This document shows positions 40,605 through 49,897 of a stretch of DNA of 64,000 nt, piece by piece. Position numbers and translations under genes: made by a program. Every line of letters starts with the position of its first letter. Position 1 is the first letter of the stretch. The stretch is from the NCBI RefSeq assembly GCF_016342275.1, contig NZ_JAEIOT010000015.1:124001-188000 (forward strand), written 5' to 3'. This stretch comes from Corynebacterium marambiense. Its GTDB lineage: Bacteria > Actinomycetota > Actinomycetes > Mycobacteriales > Mycobacteriaceae. The notes beneath the pieces are model-generated. The model ran no database searches and was not told where the DNA came from. It saw nothing but the letters and a program-made list of their open reading frames with translations.

Positions 40605-40622
40605 ACTGACCGAATGGTCAGT
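40605..40622. promoter_or_regulatory. Putative PaaR operator 1 (paaZ/paaI)
   Basis: ACTGACCGAATGGTCAGT is a perfect palindrome with arms ACTGACC/GGTCAGT. It lies between divergent paaZ and paaI, next to TAGAGTATAAC, a probable paaI -10. Near-identical sites occur at 48853 and 49898. Confidence 0.8.
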
Positions 40623-40703
40623 CACTTGGGGTAGAGTATAACCTGGATCACATTCAACACGGGCGTTTCCCGGCCCGGCCCCACCCAACAGGAGGAGCAT
40701 CAC

Positions 40704-41111
40704 GTGAGCGCACACTACGAGATCTGGACCGTCACACCCGGCGAATTTGACCGAAAAATGGGTATTGAGGTGCTGGAACAATCCGCCGAGAAGGTTGTCG
40801 CCAGAATCCCGATCGACGGGAACAGGCAGTCCCACGGGGTTCTCCACGGCGGTGCGATGATCGCCCTCGGGGAGGCGGTGGCCGGATGGGGCGCCCTGAT
40901 CTACGCCTCCTCCTTCGGCAAGGCCGCCGTGGGCGTGGACATCAACGCCACCCACCATCGGTCCGGTGTCAGCGGTTACGTCACCGCGACGGCCACCGCG
41001 ATCAGGTTGGGCCGGACCCTGGCCGCCTATGAAGTCGTGGTGCTCAACGACGAGGGAAAACGGCTCTCCACCATCCGGGTGACCAACGCGATCATTGAAC
41101 CCCGCGGCTAG
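40704..41111 (+). CDS. paaI: Phenylacetyl-CoA-pathway thioesterase PaaI
   Basis: PaaI hydrolyses CoA esters of hydroxylated phenylacetates and so frees CoA from dead-end products. The 135-residue hotdog-fold protein has the family motif SHGVLHGGAMIALGEAVAGWGA, in which HGG is the signature. It starts at GTG 40704 behind GGAGGAG. Its TAG stop shares the palindrome CTAG (41108-41111) with the stop of the convergent paaH. Confidence 0.92.
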   Translation: MSAHYEIWTVTPGEFDRKMGIEVLEQSAEKVVARIPIDGNRQSHGVLHGGAMIALGEAVAGWGALIYASSFGKAAVGVDINATHHRSGVSGYVTATATAIRLGRTLAAYEVVVLNDEGKRLSTIRVTNAIIEPRG

Positions 41112-41968
41112 CTCTCGGCGTAGTCGTAGAAGCCCCTGCCGGACTTCCGCCCGCAGTCACCCCGGGCGACCATGTCCTTCAACAGTTGCGGCGGGGCGAA
41201 ACGCTCACCGAGTGTCGAATGCAGATAATCGGCGATACCGAGCCGGACATCCAGGCCGACGATATCGGTCAGCTCCAGCGGCCCGACTGGAAACTTGTAG
41301 CCCAGCACCATGGCGGCATCAATGTCACGGGGGCTGGCCACGCCTTCCTCCACCATGCGGATTGCCTCCAACGCGATGGCGACACCGAGACGAGAGGACG
41401 CGAAGCCGGGGGAGTCCCGGACCACGACGGGCGTCTTGCCCAGCGCTTCGACCCAGCCGCGTGCGGTGTCCACCAGGTGTTCATCCGTGGTGTCAGCGAC
41501 CACGATCTCCACGAGTTTCGACGCCGGGACCGGATTGAAGAAGTGCAGGCCGATGACATTGCCGGAGCCGTCGACGGCACCGGCCAGCTCCGTCACGGAC
41601 AGCGACGAGGTGTTCGTCGCGATCACCGCGTCCGGTGCATGCTCCCGGATGGAGGCGAAGGCGTCGGCTTTCAGCCTGGGATCTTCGGGCACGGCCTCCA
41701 CGACGAGGTTACAGTCGGTGAAGTCGGCATGGTCGGTTCCACAGCTCAACCGGTCGAGCCATTCCGAGGGAGGCCCAGGGGCTCCGCGTTCGATGGAACC
41801 GTGAACCGCCTTCTCTATACGGTGTCGCGCAGCGGCGGCGGCGTCGTCGTTAATGTCGATGACGGTGACGGTACTGCCTGCGGCGAGAAAGGCATGGGCG
41901 ATACCTGCGCCCATGCGTCCGCCGCCGAGGATACCGACACGATTCGGGATGCGGGGTGTGTCGTTCAT
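41108..41968 (-). CDS. paaH: 3-hydroxyadipyl-CoA dehydrogenase
   Basis: PaaH oxidises 3-hydroxyadipyl-CoA to 3-oxoadipyl-CoA with NAD. The 286-residue protein has the NAD-binding motif GILGGGRMGAG at residues 13-23 and the catalytic His in LHFFNPVPASKLVEIV. The C-terminal helical domain holds PGFASSRL and GPLELTDIVGLDV. It is the length of a single-domain 3-hydroxybutyryl-CoA dehydrogenase, so identification as PaaH rests on its location downstream of paaF. Confidence 0.93.
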   Translation of the reverse strand: MNDTPRIPNRVGILGGGRMGAGIAHAFLAAGSTVTVIDINDDAAAAARHRIEKAVHGSIERGAPGPPSEWLDRLSCGTDHADFTDCNLVVEAVPEDPRLKADAFASIREHAPDAVIATNTSSLSVTELAGAVDGSGNVIGLHFFNPVPASKLVEIVVADTTDEHLVDTARGWVEALGKTPVVVRDSPGFASSRLGVAIALEAIRMVEEGVASPRDIDAAMVLGYKFPVGPLELTDIVGLDVRLGIADYLHSTLGERFAPPQLLKDMVARGDCGRKSGRGFYDYAES

Positions 41969-41992
41969 AGGGTTCCTTTGTTCTACTCGTGG

Positions 41993-42751
41993 CTACTTGT
42001 TGTTTCGGCGGTCGAGGAACGCCTGCATACGAACGTGTTTCTGTTCGGATTCGAAACAGATGGCCTGGGTGATGTTGTCGATGGCCGGATGCGCCGAGGC
42101 TGGCATGGCGAACAACTGCTTCGACAGGCGGACCGCCAGCGGATCCTGCTTCGCGATCCGGTCGGCCAGGGCATCGGCCGCATCGATCAGCCCCTCCGGG
42201 GCATCGACGACCTCGTTGACCAGGTGCAGGTCCAGTGCCTCTCCGGCGTCGAGAATCCGGCCGGCGAGCAGGATCTCCTTGGCCACGGTGGGGCCGATGA
42301 TCTCCTTCAGCCGCCACAGCCCACCGGCGGCGGCGATGATGCCCAGACCGGTTTCCGGCTGGCCGAACTTCAGATTCCGGGTCGCGATCCGGAAATCGGC
42401 GGCGAGCGCGAGCTCCGCGCCCCCGCCCAGCGCCCAACCATCCAACGCGGCGATGACCGGCATGGGGAGCGCGGCGATGCGGTTGAAGATCGCCGAGTTG
42501 ATGCCCCGCAGGGCGTCGTCACGCGACCGCTCCTTCAACTGTTCGATGTCCGCGCCGGAGGCGAAGATCCCGCGCCCGTCGACCCGGGTGCCCGTGAGGA
42601 TCAGGATCTTCGGTTTGCGTTCCAGTTCACCGCACAGTTCGTGCAGTTCAGCGACCATCTGGTCGTCGATAGCGTTGCGCACCTCGGGCCGGTTCATCGC
42701 CACGACCAGCCGATCAGCGCGCCTTGAGACGTCGAGGGTGGTGTACGTCAT
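41993..42751 (-). CDS. paaF: 2,3-dehydroadipyl-CoA hydratase
   Basis: PaaF adds water to 2,3-dehydroadipyl-CoA. The 252-residue crotonase-family protein has the oxyanion-hole segments IFASGADIEQL and ALDGWALGGGAELALAADF. Both catalytic Glu positions appear conserved (GQPETGLGIIAAAGG and the Glu in GAELALA). The ATG at 42751 overlaps the thiolase stop by four bases; a longer frame upstream lies within the thiolase gene. Confidence 0.9.
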   Translation of the reverse strand: MTYTTLDVSRRADRLVVAMNRPEVRNAIDDQMVAELHELCGELERKPKILILTGTRVDGRGIFASGADIEQLKERSRDDALRGINSAIFNRIAALPMPVIAALDGWALGGGAELALAADFRIATRNLKFGQPETGLGIIAAAGGLWRLKEIIGPTVAKEILLAGRILDAGEALDLHLVNEVVDAPEGLIDAADALADRIAKQDPLAVRLSKQLFAMPASAHPAIDNITQAICFESEQKHVRMQAFLDRRNNK

Positions 42752-43974
42752 CGGTCCTCCCCGCACAGTTCGAGGGCGAGTGCGGCACCCTGCCCAACGC
42801 CGATGCACATCGTGGCCAGCCCACGCCGTGCCCTCTCGTGCTCCATGCGGTTGAGCAGGGTGATGGCGATCCGGGAACCGGAGGACCCGAGCGGGTGTCC
42901 CAGTGCGATAGCCCCGCCCCACGCGTTGACGATCTCCGGGTCGAGTCCGAGATCACGGATGCAGGCCAGCGACTGCGTGGCGAACGCCTCGTTCAGTTCG
43001 ACCGCCTCCAGATCGCCAATGTCCCAGCCGATGCGGTCGAGGAGTTTCCGGGTCGCAGGGATCGGGCCGAGGCCCATGATCTCAGGTGCGACACCGGCGG
43101 ACGCGCCACCGACGACCCGGGCACGAGGGGTCAGCCCGAAGCGTTCAACGGCGTGTCGGGAGCACACCAGCACCGCTGAGGCGCCGTCGTTCAGTGAGGA
43201 ACTGTTGCCCGCGGTCACGACCTCACCTCCGGTGACGACAGGTTTCAGGCGGGCGAGTACTTCAGTGGTGGTGCCCGGGCGTGGGCCCTCATCGGTGTCC
43301 ACCACCGTCACCGATCCCTTACGTCCGGTGACCTCGACGGGAATGATCTCGTCGCCGAAATGCCCCGCATCGATGGCAGCCGCTGCACGCTGCTGTGATT
43401 GTGCGGCAAAGGCGTCGGCGTCTGCGCGGCTGATCCCGCAGACCCGGGCGACCTCCTCGGCGGTCTCCGGCATGGAGAACGTCGCCTTGTCCCGCGCGGC
43501 GAGAACGGGGTTGATGAAACGCCAGCCGATGGAGGTGTCGGCAATCTCCCCAGGTTTCGCGAACGGGCCCTCGGGTTTCGCCAGTACCCATGGGGCGCGG
43601 GACATCGACTCGACGCCACCGGCGATGACGATGTCGGCCTCTCCGGCGCGGATCATGGTCGCGGCGAGGGTGATGGCGGACATTCCGGAGGCACAGAGCC
43701 GGTTCACGGTGATGCCGGGAACACTGTCCGGGTATCCGGCGAGCAGCCAGGCGAGTCGGGCGACGTTGCGGTTTTCCTCACCCGCGCCGTTGGCGTTGCC
43801 GAGGATCACCTCATCGACCGCCTCCGGCGGGATCCCGGCATCCTCGACGACAGCGCGGAGGCACAGGGCGGCGAGGTCATCAGGCCGGACGGTGGACAGT
43901 GCGCCGCCGTAGCGGCCGACAGGTGTGCGTTTACCGGTGACGATGAACGCGGAGTCACGGTGTGGTGCGGTCAT
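42748..43974 (-). CDS. paaJ: 3-oxoadipyl-CoA/3-oxo-5,6-dehydrosuberyl-CoA thiolase
   Basis: PaaJ cleaves both 3-oxo-5,6-dehydrosuberyl-CoA and 3-oxoadipyl-CoA. The 408-residue thiolase has the nucleophilic Cys in NRLCASGMSA at about residue 93, the His in GGAIALGHPLGSSGSR and the second Cys in MCIGVGQGAAL. Length and motifs match the PcaF/PaaJ subfamily. It is followed by paaF with a four-base overlap. Confidence 0.93.
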   Translation of the reverse strand: MTAPHRDSAFIVTGKRTPVGRYGGALSTVRPDDLAALCLRAVVEDAGIPPEAVDEVILGNANGAGEENRNVARLAWLLAGYPDSVPGITVNRLCASGMSAITLAATMIRAGEADIVIAGGVESMSRAPWVLAKPEGPFAKPGEIADTSIGWRFINPVLAARDKATFSMPETAEEVARVCGISRADADAFAAQSQQRAAAAIDAGHFGDEIIPVEVTGRKGSVTVVDTDEGPRPGTTTEVLARLKPVVTGGEVVTAGNSSSLNDGASAVLVCSRHAVERFGLTPRARVVGGASAGVAPEIMGLGPIPATRKLLDRIGWDIGDLEAVELNEAFATQSLACIRDLGLDPEIVNAWGGAIALGHPLGSSGSRIAITLLNRMEHERARRGLATMCIGVGQGAALALELCGEDR

Positions 43975-44021
43975 AGTTTCTCCTGGGTGATCGGGCGGGT
44001 TGTGCGGTGACCGGGCAGGGA

Positions 44022-44804
44022 TCAGTACCCGTGGAACGTGGGGTGCCGCTTTGCCTTGAACGCCGCGAAACCCTCGGCGTAGTCGGCGGAGGAACAGAGC
44101 TCGCCCTGGGCGATGTTCTCGGCGTGCACGGATTCCCAGAGACCGACACGTTCGTCACGGATCATGCGGACGAGTTCGCGGGACGCGAGGAACGCCTTCG
44201 TCGCACCGGAGGCGGCACGCTCGGCGGCGGCGCGAGTGAAGGAATCCAGATCCTCGGCGGGGACAGACCTGGAAAACAGACCGGCGGACACCGCCTCCTG
44301 ACCGCTGATCAGATCCCCGGTGACGATGAGATCCATTGCCCGGTGGGGGCCCAACCGCTCGACGAACAGCCAGTGCCCGCCCGAATCAAGGGTCGCGCCG
44401 AGGTTGGCGAAGGGGGAACCGATCTTGGCGTCGTCGGCGACATAGACGATGTCGGTTGCCAGTGCGAGCCCCAGCCCGACGCCGAGACATGCGCCTTGGA
44501 CTGCTGCGAATGTGGGGGCGGGGAACGCGGCCATCTGCTTGAGCAGCGGTGTGACCTCGTGGTCCAGGTATGCGGTGGCGTCATCGGTGGCGGGGTCGAT
44601 GCCGACGATGTTGCGCCCGGCGCAGAACCCCCGTCCCTCCCCGCGGAGCAGCAGTGCGCGGACGCCCTCGTCTGCGGCTCGGGTGTAGGCGTCGGCCAGG
44701 TCACTGACTGCCGCGGAGTCGAGAGCGTTCATCGCCTTCGGGTTGTTCAGGGTGACCACGGCGACGGTTGTGTCTCCGGCGGGGTGGAAATCGAGTTCGA
44801 TCAT
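44022..44804 (-). CDS. paaG: Ring-1,2-epoxyphenylacetyl-CoA isomerase
   Basis: PaaG isomerises the epoxide to oxepin-CoA. The 260-residue crotonase-family protein has RGFCAGRNI and AVQGACLGVGLGLALATDI at the oxyanion hole, and an Asp/Glu pair typical of PaaG in the LGATLDSGGHWLF segment. Its position directly after paaE separates it from paaF, the other crotonase of the cluster. Confidence 0.9.
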   Translation of the reverse strand: MIELDFHPAGDTTVAVVTLNNPKAMNALDSAAVSDLADAYTRAADEGVRALLLRGEGRGFCAGRNIVGIDPATDDATAYLDHEVTPLLKQMAAFPAPTFAAVQGACLGVGLGLALATDIVYVADDAKIGSPFANLGATLDSGGHWLFVERLGPHRAMDLIVTGDLISGQEAVSAGLFSRSVPAEDLDSFTRAAAERAASGATKAFLASRELVRMIRDERVGLWESVHAENIAQGELCSSADYAEGFAAFKAKRHPTFHGY

Positions 44805-44823
44805 GGGGAGTCCTCGTGAGGGG

Positions 44824-46002
44824 TCAGGCGTCGTAGTCGACGGTGATGGAATCCGTGGTGGGGCGGGTCTGGCAGGTCAGTACGTAGCCGCGTTCGACCT
44901 CATCGGGTTCGAGGGCAAAATTCTCGTCCATCTCGTACTCACCCGCGACGACCTTCGCGCGGCAGGTCCCGCAGACTCCGCCGGCGCAGGCGAAGGGCAC
45001 ATCGGGACGTTTGCGCAGCGCGGCGTTGAGGATCGTCTCCCGGGCGGATTTCGGCGATTCGACGGTGCCGCTCAGCCCATCCAGGCGGAACTCGATGGCA
45101 TAGTTGTCGCCCTCCGGATCGGCCTCGACAGCGCGGCCGGTCTGGCCCGGCTGCGGACCGGAGGTGGACTGCCCGGTGGTGAATAATTCGAAACGGACCT
45201 TCTCGGCGTCGACACCCGTGTCCGTGAGTGTGTCCCGGCAGAGCTGCACCAGTTCGAAGGGTCCGCAGAGGAACCACTCGTCGACGTGCTCCGGCTGCAA
45301 AACCCGGCCCAGCAGCAACTGCAGCTTTTCGGCGTCGATACGCCCGGAGAACAGTGGATTCACGCGGCTCTCCCGGGAGAGAACGTGGTGCACGGCGAAA
45401 CGGGTGGGGTAGCGGTCTTTGAGATCGCCGAGTTCCTCGGCGAACATCACGTCGCCAGACCCCTTGTTGGCGTAGACGAGTTCGAAGGTGGCGTTATCGG
45501 TCGCGGCGAGGACGGTCTGCGCGATCGCCATGATCGGGGTGATGCCGGAGCCCGCCGCGACGGCGACGAGGTGGGTTGCGGTCGCGGTCGTGCGCTCCGT
45601 GTCCCGTGCGCGTTCCGCGATCCCTTCCGGATCATTCATCGAGGTGGTGTGGACCTTGGAGGTGAACGCCCCCTGGGGATTCATCACATCGATGGTGAAC
45701 CCCGGCTCCAGGATCTCATTTGCCCAGGTGGAGAACACGCCGCCCGGAGTCTTCTTCACCGCCACGCGGATCACTCCGCGACGGGGGATGTCACAGATGG
45801 AATAGGAGCGACGCACCTCCCGCCCGTCGATGTCGGCCCGTAGCGCCACATACTGTCCAGGCATGTAGTTGTAGTCGTCGGCGAGGTGCTCGGGAACAGT
45901 GAACGTGACCTCGACGGAGTCCTCGGTCAAGCGCCGGACACGGGTGACTTCGAGGGGGTTGAAGGAGGTTTTCCGTCGGGTTCCGGTTGTGGTGGTGGAC
46001 AA
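44824..46002 (-). CDS. paaE: Phenylacetyl-CoA 1,2-epoxidase reductase subunit
   Basis: PaaE passes electrons from NADPH through FAD and a 2Fe-2S cluster to the PaaA diiron centre. The 392-residue protein has an FAD-binding domain (YVALRADIDGREVRRSYSIC), an NAD-binding domain (VAAGSGITPIMAI) and a C-terminal plant-type ferredoxin domain with CAGGVCGTCRAKV plus a later Cys. The TTG start at 46002 lies one base after the paaD stop, with AAGGGG about 12 bases upstream. Confidence 0.95.
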   Translation of the reverse strand: MSTTTTGTRRKTSFNPLEVTRVRRLTEDSVEVTFTVPEHLADDYNYMPGQYVALRADIDGREVRRSYSICDIPRRGVIRVAVKKTPGGVFSTWANEILEPGFTIDVMNPQGAFTSKVHTTSMNDPEGIAERARDTERTTATATHLVAVAAGSGITPIMAIAQTVLAATDNATFELVYANKGSGDVMFAEELGDLKDRYPTRFAVHHVLSRESRVNPLFSGRIDAEKLQLLLGRVLQPEHVDEWFLCGPFELVQLCRDTLTDTGVDAEKVRFELFTTGQSTSGPQPGQTGRAVEADPEGDNYAIEFRLDGLSGTVESPKSARETILNAALRKRPDVPFACAGGVCGTCRAKVVAGEYEMDENFALEPDEVERGYVLTCQTRPTTDSITVDYDA

Positions 46003-46003
46003 G

Positions 46004-46546
46004 TCAGTGCCCCTTAAAGTAATCGAACGGCTCGTGGCACTCCCGGCAGGAGTAGAGCGCCTTGCAGGAGGTGGAGCCGAAACGGCTGGATTCTGTGGTG
46101 TTCATTGAGCCGCAGAGCGGGCACCGTACCGCCGGGGTGAGGGTGATGGGGATGGGGCCGGTGCTTCGTTCCCGAGCTACGGGAGGCGCGATACCGTATT
46201 CACGCATCTGTTGTTTCCCCAGTTCGGTGATCCAGTCGGTGGACCAGGCGGGCCGGAGAACGGTCTCGATACGGGGACGGGGATAACCGGCCCCGGTGAT
46301 CGCGGCGGTGACGTCCGCGGTGATCGTGCCCATCGCGGGGCACCCCGAGTACGTCGGGGTGATCACGATGACGGGGATCTCGCCGTCGAAACGCGCGTCA
46401 CGCAGAATCCCGAGGTCAGCGATGGAGACCACGGGGATCTCCGGGTCCGGGACAGTCGATGCCGTGTCCCACAGCAGCGCAGCGGCCGGGTCCTCCGGTC
46501 GGAGCGGATGGACGGTGTTCGTGTTCGTTGCGGACACGGTAATCAC
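46004..46546 (-). CDS. paaD: Phenylacetyl-CoA epoxidase assembly subunit
   Basis: PaaD is needed to mature the epoxidase, probably by handling iron-sulfur clusters. The 180-residue protein has an MIP18-like domain (TVPDPEIPVVSIADLGILRD, TPTYSGCPAMGTI). A C-terminal Cys cluster (RCPLCGSMNT and SCRECHEPFDYF) is likely to bind metal. A GTG at 46546 overlaps the paaC stop (GTGA); the frame is open 11 codons further upstream, but coupled starts are the rule in this operon. Confidence 0.92.
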   Translation of the reverse strand: MITVSATNTNTVHPLRPEDPAAALLWDTASTVPDPEIPVVSIADLGILRDARFDGEIPVIVITPTYSGCPAMGTITADVTAAITGAGYPRPRIETVLRPAWSTDWITELGKQQMREYGIAPPVARERSTGPIPITLTPAVRCPLCGSMNTTESSRFGSTSCKALYSCRECHEPFDYFKGH

Positions 46547-47370
46547 CAGGTCGCGCCCGGATGCTGACGAGCCAACCACTGCATCTCTGCGAGGATGAAG
46601 CCACGGTGTTCGGAGAACCGCCCGGTGCGCTGACCGGACCGGGCCTGCGGATAATCGGGGATCTCCAGGCCAGCCTCGGCGACGATGTGGGCGATCCGTC
46701 CATCGAACTCCTCCCGCAACGTTGACGGGGGGACGGCGATTCCTTTGAGTTCCGCGTGCACGGGCAGATCTTCGAAGAGTTCATCGAGGTAGGGCCACAT
46801 GTAGTTCAACCCGGTCTGCATCCGGCGATGCGATTCCTCGGTACCGTGACCGAGCCGCAGGAGCCACTGGCTGGAATGGTCGACGTGATACTCGACCTCC
46901 TTGATGGCCTTCTCTGCGATGGCCGACAGCGTCTCATCCGTGGAATCCTGCAAACGGGTGTAGAGACCGTAGGCGTAGTAGGAGAAGAGCAACTGCCTGG
47001 CGATGGTGTGGGCGAAGTCCCCGTTCTCCTGTTCCACGAGTCGGCAGGAACGGAATTCCTCCTCGGAACGGAAGTACGCGAGATCGTCTTCCGTCTTGCC
47101 CCACGCGGTGCCGGCGTAGGAGAGCAGGAATCGAGCGTGGCCGAGTAGATCAAGGGCGATGTTCGTGAGGGCGATATCCTCCTCCATCTCCGGAGCGCGG
47201 GAAACCCACCACCCCAGACGCTGGGCGAGGATCAAGGAGTCATCCCCGAGCATCAGCGCGTAACGGGCGACGGGATCGGAAGCGATCGCACCCGAGGCCT
47301 GGATGTCCTCGGCTGTGATGGCATCACCCATCCAGTGATGCGTTGCGGTGTCAGTGTTCGGTGTACTCAC
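46543..47370 (-). CDS. paaC: Phenylacetyl-CoA epoxidase structural subunit
   Basis: PaaC is the structural, ferritin-like partner of PaaA in the epoxidase. The 275-residue protein has the family stretch YALMLGDDSLILAQRLGWW, ALTNIALDLLGHARFLL and the EEEFRSCRLVEQENGDFAHT region. The GTG start at 47370 overlaps the paaB stop by four bases. The frame runs much further upstream through paaB, but that part shows no relation to PaaC. Confidence 0.94.
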   Translation of the reverse strand: MSTPNTDTATHHWMGDAITAEDIQASGAIASDPVARYALMLGDDSLILAQRLGWWVSRAPEMEEDIALTNIALDLLGHARFLLSYAGTAWGKTEDDLAYFRSEEEFRSCRLVEQENGDFAHTIARQLLFSYYAYGLYTRLQDSTDETLSAIAEKAIKEVEYHVDHSSQWLLRLGHGTEESHRRMQTGLNYMWPYLDELFEDLPVHAELKGIAVPPSTLREEFDGRIAHIVAEAGLEIPDYPQARSGQRTGRFSEHRGFILAEMQWLARQHPGATW

Positions 47371-47657
47371 AGGTGCTTCACCCCTTCGCTCCGCGTGTAA
47401 TAGGTGGCGTGCCGGTAGTTCTTGCCCTGCGCGGACTGGAAGAAGCCGCCCTTGGCGTCCGGGTCGGAGGCGGTGATCGCATCGGACGGGACCACCCACA
47501 CGCTTGAGCCTTCGTTGCGTCGGGTGTAAAGGTCCCGGGCGTTGCGTAGCGCCATCGTTGCATCGGGTGCATGGAGGGAACCCGCGTGGACATGGGAGAG
47601 CCCACGGGAAGAACGGACGAAGACTTCCCAGAGGGGCCAGGTGGTGGAATCGGGCAT
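47367..47657 (-). CDS. paaB: Phenylacetyl-CoA epoxidase subunit PaaB
   Basis: PaaB is a small subunit that bridges PaaAC dimers. The 96-residue protein has the typical start WPLWEVFVRSSRGLSHVHAG, then ALRNARDLYTRRNEG and the SVWVVPSDAI and FFQSAQGKNYRHATYYT segments. It lies 60 bp after paaA and is coupled to paaC by a GTGA overlap. Confidence 0.95.
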   Translation of the reverse strand: MPDSTTWPLWEVFVRSSRGLSHVHAGSLHAPDATMALRNARDLYTRRNEGSSVWVVPSDAITASDPDAKGGFFQSAQGKNYRHATYYTRSEGVKHL

Positions 47658-47717
47658 GGTGTTCCTCTTTCGTCTGGGCTGGTGAGGGGGAATCAGATAC
47701 GAGGTGGTGGGTCGGAC

Positions 47718-48719
47718 TCAGGCGACGCGAAGGCCACGTTCCGCCGGGCTTGTTGCGGCGGTTTTCTCGGCGTACGCGGCGGCGGCTTCGCGGACCCACG
47801 CGCCCTCCTCGAACGCCTGCCGACGCCTCTGGAGGCGCTGGACATTGCACGGACCGGAGCCTTTTATGGTGGCCTTGAACTCGGACCAGTCGAGCTCACC
47901 GAAGTCGTAGTGACCTCGCTCCTCGTTCCACCTGAGATCGGGATCCTCGAAGTGAAGCCCGAGTGCTTCGGCCTGCGGGACGATCATGTCGACGAACCGC
48001 TGGCGCAGCTCATCGTTGGAGAAACGCTTGATGTTCCACGCCATCGACTGCCGCGAGTTGGGGGAATCATCGTCCGGAGGCCCAAACATTTGCAGTGCAG
48101 GTCCGTAGAAGCGGTTGATCGCCTCCTGCGCCATCTGTTTCTGCGCCTCGGTGCCGTGGGACAGGGAGTAGAGGATCTCCCAGCCCTGGCGCTGGTGGAA
48201 GGACTCCTCCTTGCAGACCCGGATCATTGCCCGAGCATAGGGGCCGTAGGAGCAGCGGCAGAGGGGAACCTGGTTGCAGATCGCTGCGCCGTCGACGAGC
48301 CAGCCGATGGCCCCGATGTCGGCCCAGGTCCGCGCCGGGTAGTTGAAGATCGACGAGTACTTGGCACGCCCGGTGAGTAGCTGTTCGACGAGTTCGTCAC
48401 GGCCAGTGCCCAGGGTTTCCGCAGCGGAATAGAGGTAGAGACCGTGTCCGGCTTCATCCTGGACCTTGGCCATGAGGATGGCCTTCCGCTTGAGGGAGGG
48501 GGCGCGGGTGATCCAGTTCGCCTCGGGTTGCATGCCGATGATCTCCGAGTGGGCGTGCTGGGAGATCTGTCGGGTGAGTGTGCGGCGGTAACCGTCCGGC
48601 ATCCAGTCGGTGGGTTCGATGCGGGAATCCTCGGTGATGATCCGGTCGAAATGCTGCTGGCCCTCGTTGTTGGTCACGGGGTTTGTGGTGCTGGTTCGGG
48701 GGGTGGCGGGGAATGTCAC
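47718..48719 (-). CDS. paaA: Phenylacetyl-CoA 1,2-epoxidase catalytic subunit
   Basis: PaaA holds the diiron centre that epoxidises the phenyl ring of phenylacetyl-CoA. The 333-residue protein has both metal-ligand blocks: [21 protein letters not shown] and [13 protein letters not shown]. It also has the [20 protein letters not shown] stretch. The GTG at 48719 has AAGGAG seven bases upstream. The frame continues far upstream without homology. A PaaR-like operator lies 134 bp before the start, so the paaABCDE-G-J-F-H genes are probably one regulated operon. Confidence 0.95.
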   Translation of the reverse strand: MTFPATPRTSTTNPVTNNEGQQHFDRIITEDSRIEPTDWMPDGYRRTLTRQISQHAHSEIIGMQPEANWITRAPSLKRKAILMAKVQDEAGHGLYLYSAAETLGTGRDELVEQLLTGRAKYSSIFNYPARTWADIGAIGWLVDGAAICNQVPLCRCSYGPYARAMIRVCKEESFHQRQGWEILYSLSHGTEAQKQMAQEAINRFYGPALQMFGPPDDDSPNSRQSMAWNIKRFSNDELRQRFVDMIVPQAEALGLHFEDPDLRWNEERGHYDFGELDWSEFKATIKGSGPCNVQRLQRRRQAFEEGAWVREAAAAYAEKTAATSPAERGLRVA

Positions 48720-48852
48720 GGTGTTCTCCTTCGGAGTCCCGCAGAGTGTCCGGGCGTGTTCGAGATGCTGCGGGTGACGGTGCGGCGTTCGCCGCTGGTG
48801 CGGGGCGGTCTGGCGGCTGGAGGCCGGTGCCCGACGATTGCATGTCTGAAAA

Positions 48853-48870
48853 ACTGATCGTTCGGTCAGT
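48853..48870. promoter_or_regulatory. Putative PaaR operator 2 (paaA/paaR)
   Basis: ACTGATCGTTCGGTCAGT fits the same palindrome as the sites at 40605 and 49898. It lies upstream of paaA on the minus strand and 195 bp upstream of paaR on the plus strand, so it may control both. The rest of the 345-bp gap has no gene. Confidence 0.75.
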
Positions 48871-49064
48871 ATATGAACGAGTGTGATGTGTGTCAATGGC
48901 TTTTGTGATCTGCAACTCACCCCCGTCACCCTCGCCTGCGAAAGGGGATGGTGTCCGGTGTTGGGATGGTTTCCACCGGTCTTGGCTGGTGGCGGTTGCC
49001 ACCGGCATCCAATACTCTGACCTGGGGTGGAATGTATCGGTGGTGGTACTGGAAGGCGGATGAG

Positions 49065-49682
49065 ATGCGACGGGGTCGGGCTGTGCTGGAATCGGGCGGT
49101 GGTCGGGGGCGTCCCGGGTATTCGCGGGAGGACATACTGCGCGCGGCAGTCGATGCATTCAATGCTGCAGGTTATGAAGCGACGTCGATGGGGGCGCTCG
49201 CGGATCGTCTCGGGGTGACGAAGTCTGCGCTCTATCACCATGTCTCGTCCAAGGAAGAACTGCTCGGAGAGGCTCTCGATCACGCGTTGGGGGCGCTCGG
49301 TGGGGTTATCGACGAGGTTACGGAGTTCGATGGGACTGATATGGAACGGCTGCGCCTCCTGGTTCGTGGCACCACCCTTGCGCTTTGTGCGGAGGCGCCC
49401 TCCGTGACTCTGCTTCTCCGGCTCCGGGGTAACTCCGATGTGGAGCTCCGTGCAATGGATCGACGACGCGCCTACACGCGAACCGTCGTTGACCTGGTTT
49501 CCGGTGCGCAGGCGGACGGGGACCTTCGTGCAGATGTCGATCCGCCGACGGTCGGGCGCCTACTCTTCGGCATGGTCAACTCCCTGGTGGAGTGGTATCG
49601 CCCCAATGGTGATCTATCTCCGGAAGAGTTGGCGGAACTGATCGGGAAGATGGCTTTCGGCGGACTCGTTCCGCGCTCCTGA
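49065..49682 (+). CDS. paaR: TetR-family regulator of the phenylacetate genes
   Basis: The 205-residue TetR protein has an N-terminal helix-turn-helix ([27 protein letters not shown], residues about 34-60). The C-terminal ligand pocket is unrelated in sequence to other TetR groups. By position it is the PaaR repressor; in other actinobacteria and Proteobacteria TetR-type PaaR is released by phenylacetyl-CoA. The ATG at 49065 follows GGAAGG by eight bases. It is divergent from paaA and upstream of paaK. Confidence 0.88.
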   Translation: MRRGRAVLESGGGRGRPGYSREDILRAAVDAFNAAGYEATSMGALADRLGVTKSALYHHVSSKEELLGEALDHALGALGGVIDEVTEFDGTDMERLRLLVRGTTLALCAEAPSVTLLLRLRGNSDVELRAMDRRRAYTRTVVDLVSGAQADGDLRADVDPPTVGRLLFGMVNSLVEWYRPNGDLSPEELAELIGKMAFGGLVPRS

Positions 49683-49897
49683 TTCCTTTTCCGTCGGGTC
49701 CTGCGGTTGAGGGGTTCGCTCATCTGCTGTGTGTGGGGGTGGTCGGGACACGTGTGAAGTGCAGAGTATTCGCATTTGTCTGGCCATTTTTGGCGATCTT
49801 TAGGATTGTTGTTCGGGGGTGGTTTTGTGGTTGATTCGGGAATTTCTGGAAAAAGAGTGGTCCGTATCACCCTCTCTATGTATCGTGGATCACACAA

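Noticed and set aside
48720-49283. Upstream extension of paaA by 188 codons
   Set aside because: It crosses the PaaR-like operator and the paaR 5' end on the other strand and has no similarity to PaaA.
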